From Gammaproteobacteria bacterium (GTDB lineage Bacteria > Pseudomonadota > Gammaproteobacteria > Pseudomonadales > Pseudohongiellaceae): a stretch of 18,124 nt of DNA. Both the position numbers and the translations under genes were made by a program. The stretch spans positions 1-18,124 of the forward strand of contig RKSA01000181.1 of assembly GCA_007571115.1 (NCBI GenBank), read 5' to 3'. This document shows positions 15,814 through 18,124 of this stretch, in pieces. The notes beneath the pieces were generated by a model, which was not told the origin of the DNA, ran no database searches, and saw only the letters and a program-made list of their open reading frames with translations. Positions within the stretch are counted from its first letter, which is position 1, and each line of letters opens with the position of its first letter.

Positions 15814-16872
15814 ATGGCAGCGACAGCAATGGCAACAGAAGCGGAAGCAACAGCAACAGCGCAAGCCGCAAGCCAGGACGACCTGAGCCTGGTGAAACGC
15901 ATGCAAGAGGGTAGGGAGCAGCTCGTCGAGCAGCTCCGCAAGGTCATCATCGGCCAGCACGACATCGTCGACGAGTTGCTGATCGCCCTGTTCGCCGGTG
16001 GCCATTGCCTCGTCACCGGCGTGCCGGGACTGGCGAAAACGCTGCTCATCAAGACCGTCGCCGAAATCCTGCAGGTCCGCTTCAACCGCATCCAGTTCAC
16101 TCCCGACCTGATGCCCGCCGACGTCGTCGGCTCCGAAGTCATCGAGGAAAGCGGCGGCCAGCGCAGCCTCAAGTTCGTCGAAGGCCCGATCTTCACCAAT
16201 ATCCTGCTCGCCGACGAAATCAACCGCACGCCGCCGAAAACGCAATCGGCGCTGCTCGAGGCGATGGAAGAGCAGCAGGTCACCGCAGCGGGCAAGACCC
16301 ATCCCATGGCGGCGCCGTTCTTCGTCCTCGCGACGCAGAACCCGATCGAGCTCGAAGGCACCTACCCCCTGCCCGAAGCGCAGCTCGACCGCTTCATGTT
16401 CAAGATCGAGCTCGACTACCTTTCCGAGTCCGACGAAATCGCCGTGGTCAGCGCCACCACGCAAAGCCATGACAATCGCCTCGCGCATCCATTGAGCGGC
16501 GGCGACATTCTCGAGTTCCAGCGAATCGCCAGGCAGGTGCCGGCGGCCGGGGAAGTGATTCGCCATGCCGTGCGCCTCGTCCACGCCTCGCGGCCGCAAT
16601 CGCCGGCCGCGCCGCAATTCATCAAGGACTGGGTCAGTTGGGGCGCCGGGATCCGCGCCTCGCAGAACCTGATTCTGGCGGGCAAGGTGCGCGCCTTGCT
16701 CGCGGGGCGCTTCAACGTTTCCTTTCGCGACGTTCGCGCCCTGGCGCCGTCGATCCTGCGCCACCGCATCTTGCTCAACTTCCACGCCGAGGCCGAGCGA
16801 GTCACCGTCAATCAGGTCGTTGAGCGGCTGCTCGAGGCGGTGCCGACTCCATCGGTCGAGCTCGAGGGCTGA
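15814..16872 (+). CDS. MoxR-family AAA+ ATPase
   Basis: A 352-residue cytoplasmic AAA+ ATPase of the MoxR family, which remodels or matures partner proteins in concert with VWA-domain proteins. Walker A is GVPGLAKT at 69-76. Walker B is ILLADEINR at 130-138, with Asp134 and Glu135. The sensor-1 segment FFVLATQNP and the arginine-containing LEGTYPLPEAQLDRFMFK follow, and the C-terminal lid contains RDVRALAPSILRHRILLNF. All catalytic features look intact. The first 20 or so residues are an Ala/Thr/Glu-rich tail of low complexity. A second ATG at 15829 would shorten it, but AGGAA is placed for 15814. The gene is followed after five bases by the DUF58 gene, the classic MoxR-DUF58 pair. Confidence 0.96.
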   Translation: MAATAMATEAEATATAQAASQDDLSLVKRMQEGREQLVEQLRKVIIGQHDIVDELLIALFAGGHCLVTGVPGLAKTLLIKTVAEILQVRFNRIQFTPDLMPADVVGSEVIEESGGQRSLKFVEGPIFTNILLADEINRTPPKTQSALLEAMEEQQVTAAGKTHPMAAPFFVLATQNPIELEGTYPLPEAQLDRFMFKIELDYLSESDEIAVVSATTQSHDNRLAHPLSGGDILEFQRIARQVPAAGEVIRHAVRLVHASRPQSPAAPQFIKDWVSWGAGIRASQNLILAGKVRALLAGRFNVSFRDVRALAPSILRHRILLNFHAEAERVTVNQVVERLLEAVPTPSVELEG

Positions 16873-16877
16873 ACGCC

Positions 16878-17771
16878 ATGGCGGAAGCGCTCAATTTCCT
16901 CGACCCGACAGTGCTTGCCGGGCTTTCCAACCTGGAAATGCGCGCCCGGGTGGTCGTCGAGGGGTTTCTCTCGGGCCTGCACAAAAGCCCGCAACGCGGC
17001 TTCAGCGTCGAGTTCAACGACTACCGGCACTACTGCCCCGGCGACGACATGCGCCACGTCGATTGGCGGCTCTATGCTCGCAGCGGCAAGCTGCACGTCA
17101 GGCAATACGAGGACGAGACCAATGTCCGTTGCGTCATCCTGCTCGATTGCAGCGCCTCGATGGCCTACGGCTCGGGGGCCTTGAGCAAGCTGCAATATGG
17201 CGTCACCCTCGCCTCGGCGCTGTCGTATTTCATCATGCGGCAGCGCGACGCGGTCGGCCTCGTCGTGTTCGACGATACCATCCGCGAATACATCCCTCCC
17301 CGGTGCCGACAGATGCATTTGCTGCGCATCCTTCGCGCCCTGGCCAAGGTCGAGCACGGCGCCGGCACCGATGTCGTCAAGCCCCTCGCCGACCTTGCCA
17401 CGTCCCTGCGCAAGAAAAGCTTCGTCGTGCTGATTAGCGACCTGCTCGACGACGAGCAACGCGTGATCGGCACCTTGCGCAACCTGCGCGCCATGGGGCA
17501 CGACGTGATCAGCTTCCAGCTCATCGACCACGCCGAGCTCGAGTTTCCCTTCACCGAGGCGACCGAATTCATCGACCTGGAAAGCAGCGAAAGCTTCATC
17601 ACCTCGCCGGCGGCGATTCGCCGCTCGTACCTGCAACATCTCAACGCATTCCTCGACGACTGCCGCAAGCAATGCCAGGCCAGCGGCGTCGACCACTGCC
17701 TGATGGATACCGCCGAACCCCTTGACCGGGCGCTGTCGGCCTACCTGTTGCGGCGCGCCAGGAGCGGCTGA
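16878..17771 (+). CDS. DUF58 protein with VWA-type metal site
   Basis: A 297-residue protein without membrane helices, predicted to be the cytoplasmic partner of the MoxR ATPase. The DUF58 signature HYCPGDDMRHVDWRLYARSG lies at about 51-70, followed by LHVRQYEDE. A VWA-like domain follows with the metal-binding triad Asp90-x-Ser92-x-Ser94 in ILLDCSASMAYG, a threonine in GAGTDVVKPL, and FVVLISDLLDD. The length is typical for the family. GAGGG at 16864-16868 is a fair ribosome binding site nine bases from the ATG. It overlaps the following BatA-type gene as TGATG. DUF58 proteins are thought to link MoxR to membrane VWA proteins. What they act on here is not evident. Confidence 0.95.
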   Translation: MAEALNFLDPTVLAGLSNLEMRARVVVEGFLSGLHKSPQRGFSVEFNDYRHYCPGDDMRHVDWRLYARSGKLHVRQYEDETNVRCVILLDCSASMAYGSGALSKLQYGVTLASALSYFIMRQRDAVGLVVFDDTIREYIPPRCRQMHLLRILRALAKVEHGAGTDVVKPLADLATSLRKKSFVVLISDLLDDEQRVIGTLRNLRAMGHDVISFQLIDHAELEFPFTEATEFIDLESSESFITSPAAIRRSYLQHLNAFLDDCRKQCQASGVDHCLMDTAEPLDRALSAYLLRRARSG

Positions 17772-18124
17772 TGGTCCTGCTCGCGCCATTGTTCCTGCTC
17801 GGCCTGCTCGCCGCAGCGATTCCCCTCGCGATCCACCTCATCCGCAGGAACAAGCCCCCCAAGCTGCGCTTCAGCACGCTGCGCTTCCTCAAGCAGACCT
17901 CGCGCAAGCTGGTCCTGTTTCAGCAATTGCAGCAATGGCTGCTGCTCGCCCTGCGCGTGGGGCTGATCGCCTTGCTCGTGCTCGCTTTCGCGCGGCCCCT
18001 GTTCAACCTCTCGGTGGCGCGGCTGCTCGATTCCGACCCGCGCTCGGCGGTGCTGCTGCTCGATGTGTCGATGAGCATGAGATACCAGGACGTGTTCGCC
18101 AAGGCCAGGCAGCAGGCCCTCGCC
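17771..18124 (+). CDS. BatA-type membrane VWA protein, N-terminal part, cut by window end
   Basis: The first 118 residues of a BatA-type protein that continues beyond the window. A helix at 1-21 is followed by the basic loop HLIRRNKPPKLRFSTLRFL, the usual signature of the double-transmembrane N-terminal region, and a second helix at about 56-76 ending FARPLF. The VWA domain begins with Asp98-x-Ser100-x-Ser102 in VLLLDVSMSM, so its metal site starts out intact. The positive-inside rule puts the VWA domain in the periplasm. AGGAG at 17760-17764 is a strong ribosome binding site, and the start overlaps the DUF58 stop. Whether it carries a further C-terminal domain cannot be seen. Confidence 0.93.
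   Translation, partial: MVLLAPLFLLGLLAAAIPLAIHLIRRNKPPKLRFSTLRFLKQTSRKLVLFQQLQQWLLLALRVGLIALLVLAFARPLFNLSVARLLDSDPRSAVLLLDVSMSMRYQDVFAKARQQALA

Noticed and set aside
14938..16785. 615-residue open frame on the - strand opposite DUF4159 and MoxR
   Set aside because: It spans two convincing + strand genes, including intact Walker motifs, so it is a codon-bias shadow.

Overview
The window is GC-rich, densely coding DNA with every convincing gene on the + strand. It looks like a Gram-negative chromosome, most likely a gammaproteobacterium. The yajC-secD-secF order, the SecD and SecF motifs and the MltD-type LysM transglycosylase are all of the gammaproteobacterial kind. I cannot name a genus from the sequence alone.

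Region 1 (1-5220) is an envelope housekeeping block: a short leader, then yajC, secD, secF (the SecDF-YajC accessory of the Sec translocon) and an MltD-like murein transglycosylase whose start lies inside the end of secF. A 127-base gap (5221-5347) follows. It holds a perfect 16-base palindrome between promoter-like boxes and is the only sizeable intergenic space in the window.

Region 2 (5348-18124, running off the right edge) is eight co-directional genes spaced like one operon. In order they are: a DUF4175-like membrane protein with a large coiled coil; a membrane VWA protein with a glutamine-amidotransferase-like domain; a secreted caspase/C13-like protein that lacks the catalytic cysteine; a secreted TPR protein with an embedded HEXXH (gluzincin-type) peptidase domain; a secreted DUF4159 protein; a MoxR-family AAA+ ATPase; a DUF58 protein with a VWA-type metal site; and the start of a BatA-type membrane VWA protein. 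Stop and start codons overlap at four of the seven junctions (ATGA-type at 11175, 12233 and 14929, TGATG at 17771), so translation is probably coupled.

MoxR ATPases working with VWA partners are known as chaperone or maturation systems (MoxR/DUF58, RavA-ViaA, NorQ-NorD, Bat operons). Here the predicted topology puts MoxR and DUF58 in the cytoplasm, and puts two VWA domains, the DUF4175 ectodomain, the DUF4159 protein and the two protease-like proteins in the periplasm. My inference is an ATP-driven envelope maturation or quality-control machine spanning the inner membrane. The pseudo-caspase plus TPR-metallopeptidase pair is the least explained part and the best candidate for an undescribed function. 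No RNA genes, insertion sequences, CRISPR arrays or attachment sites were seen.
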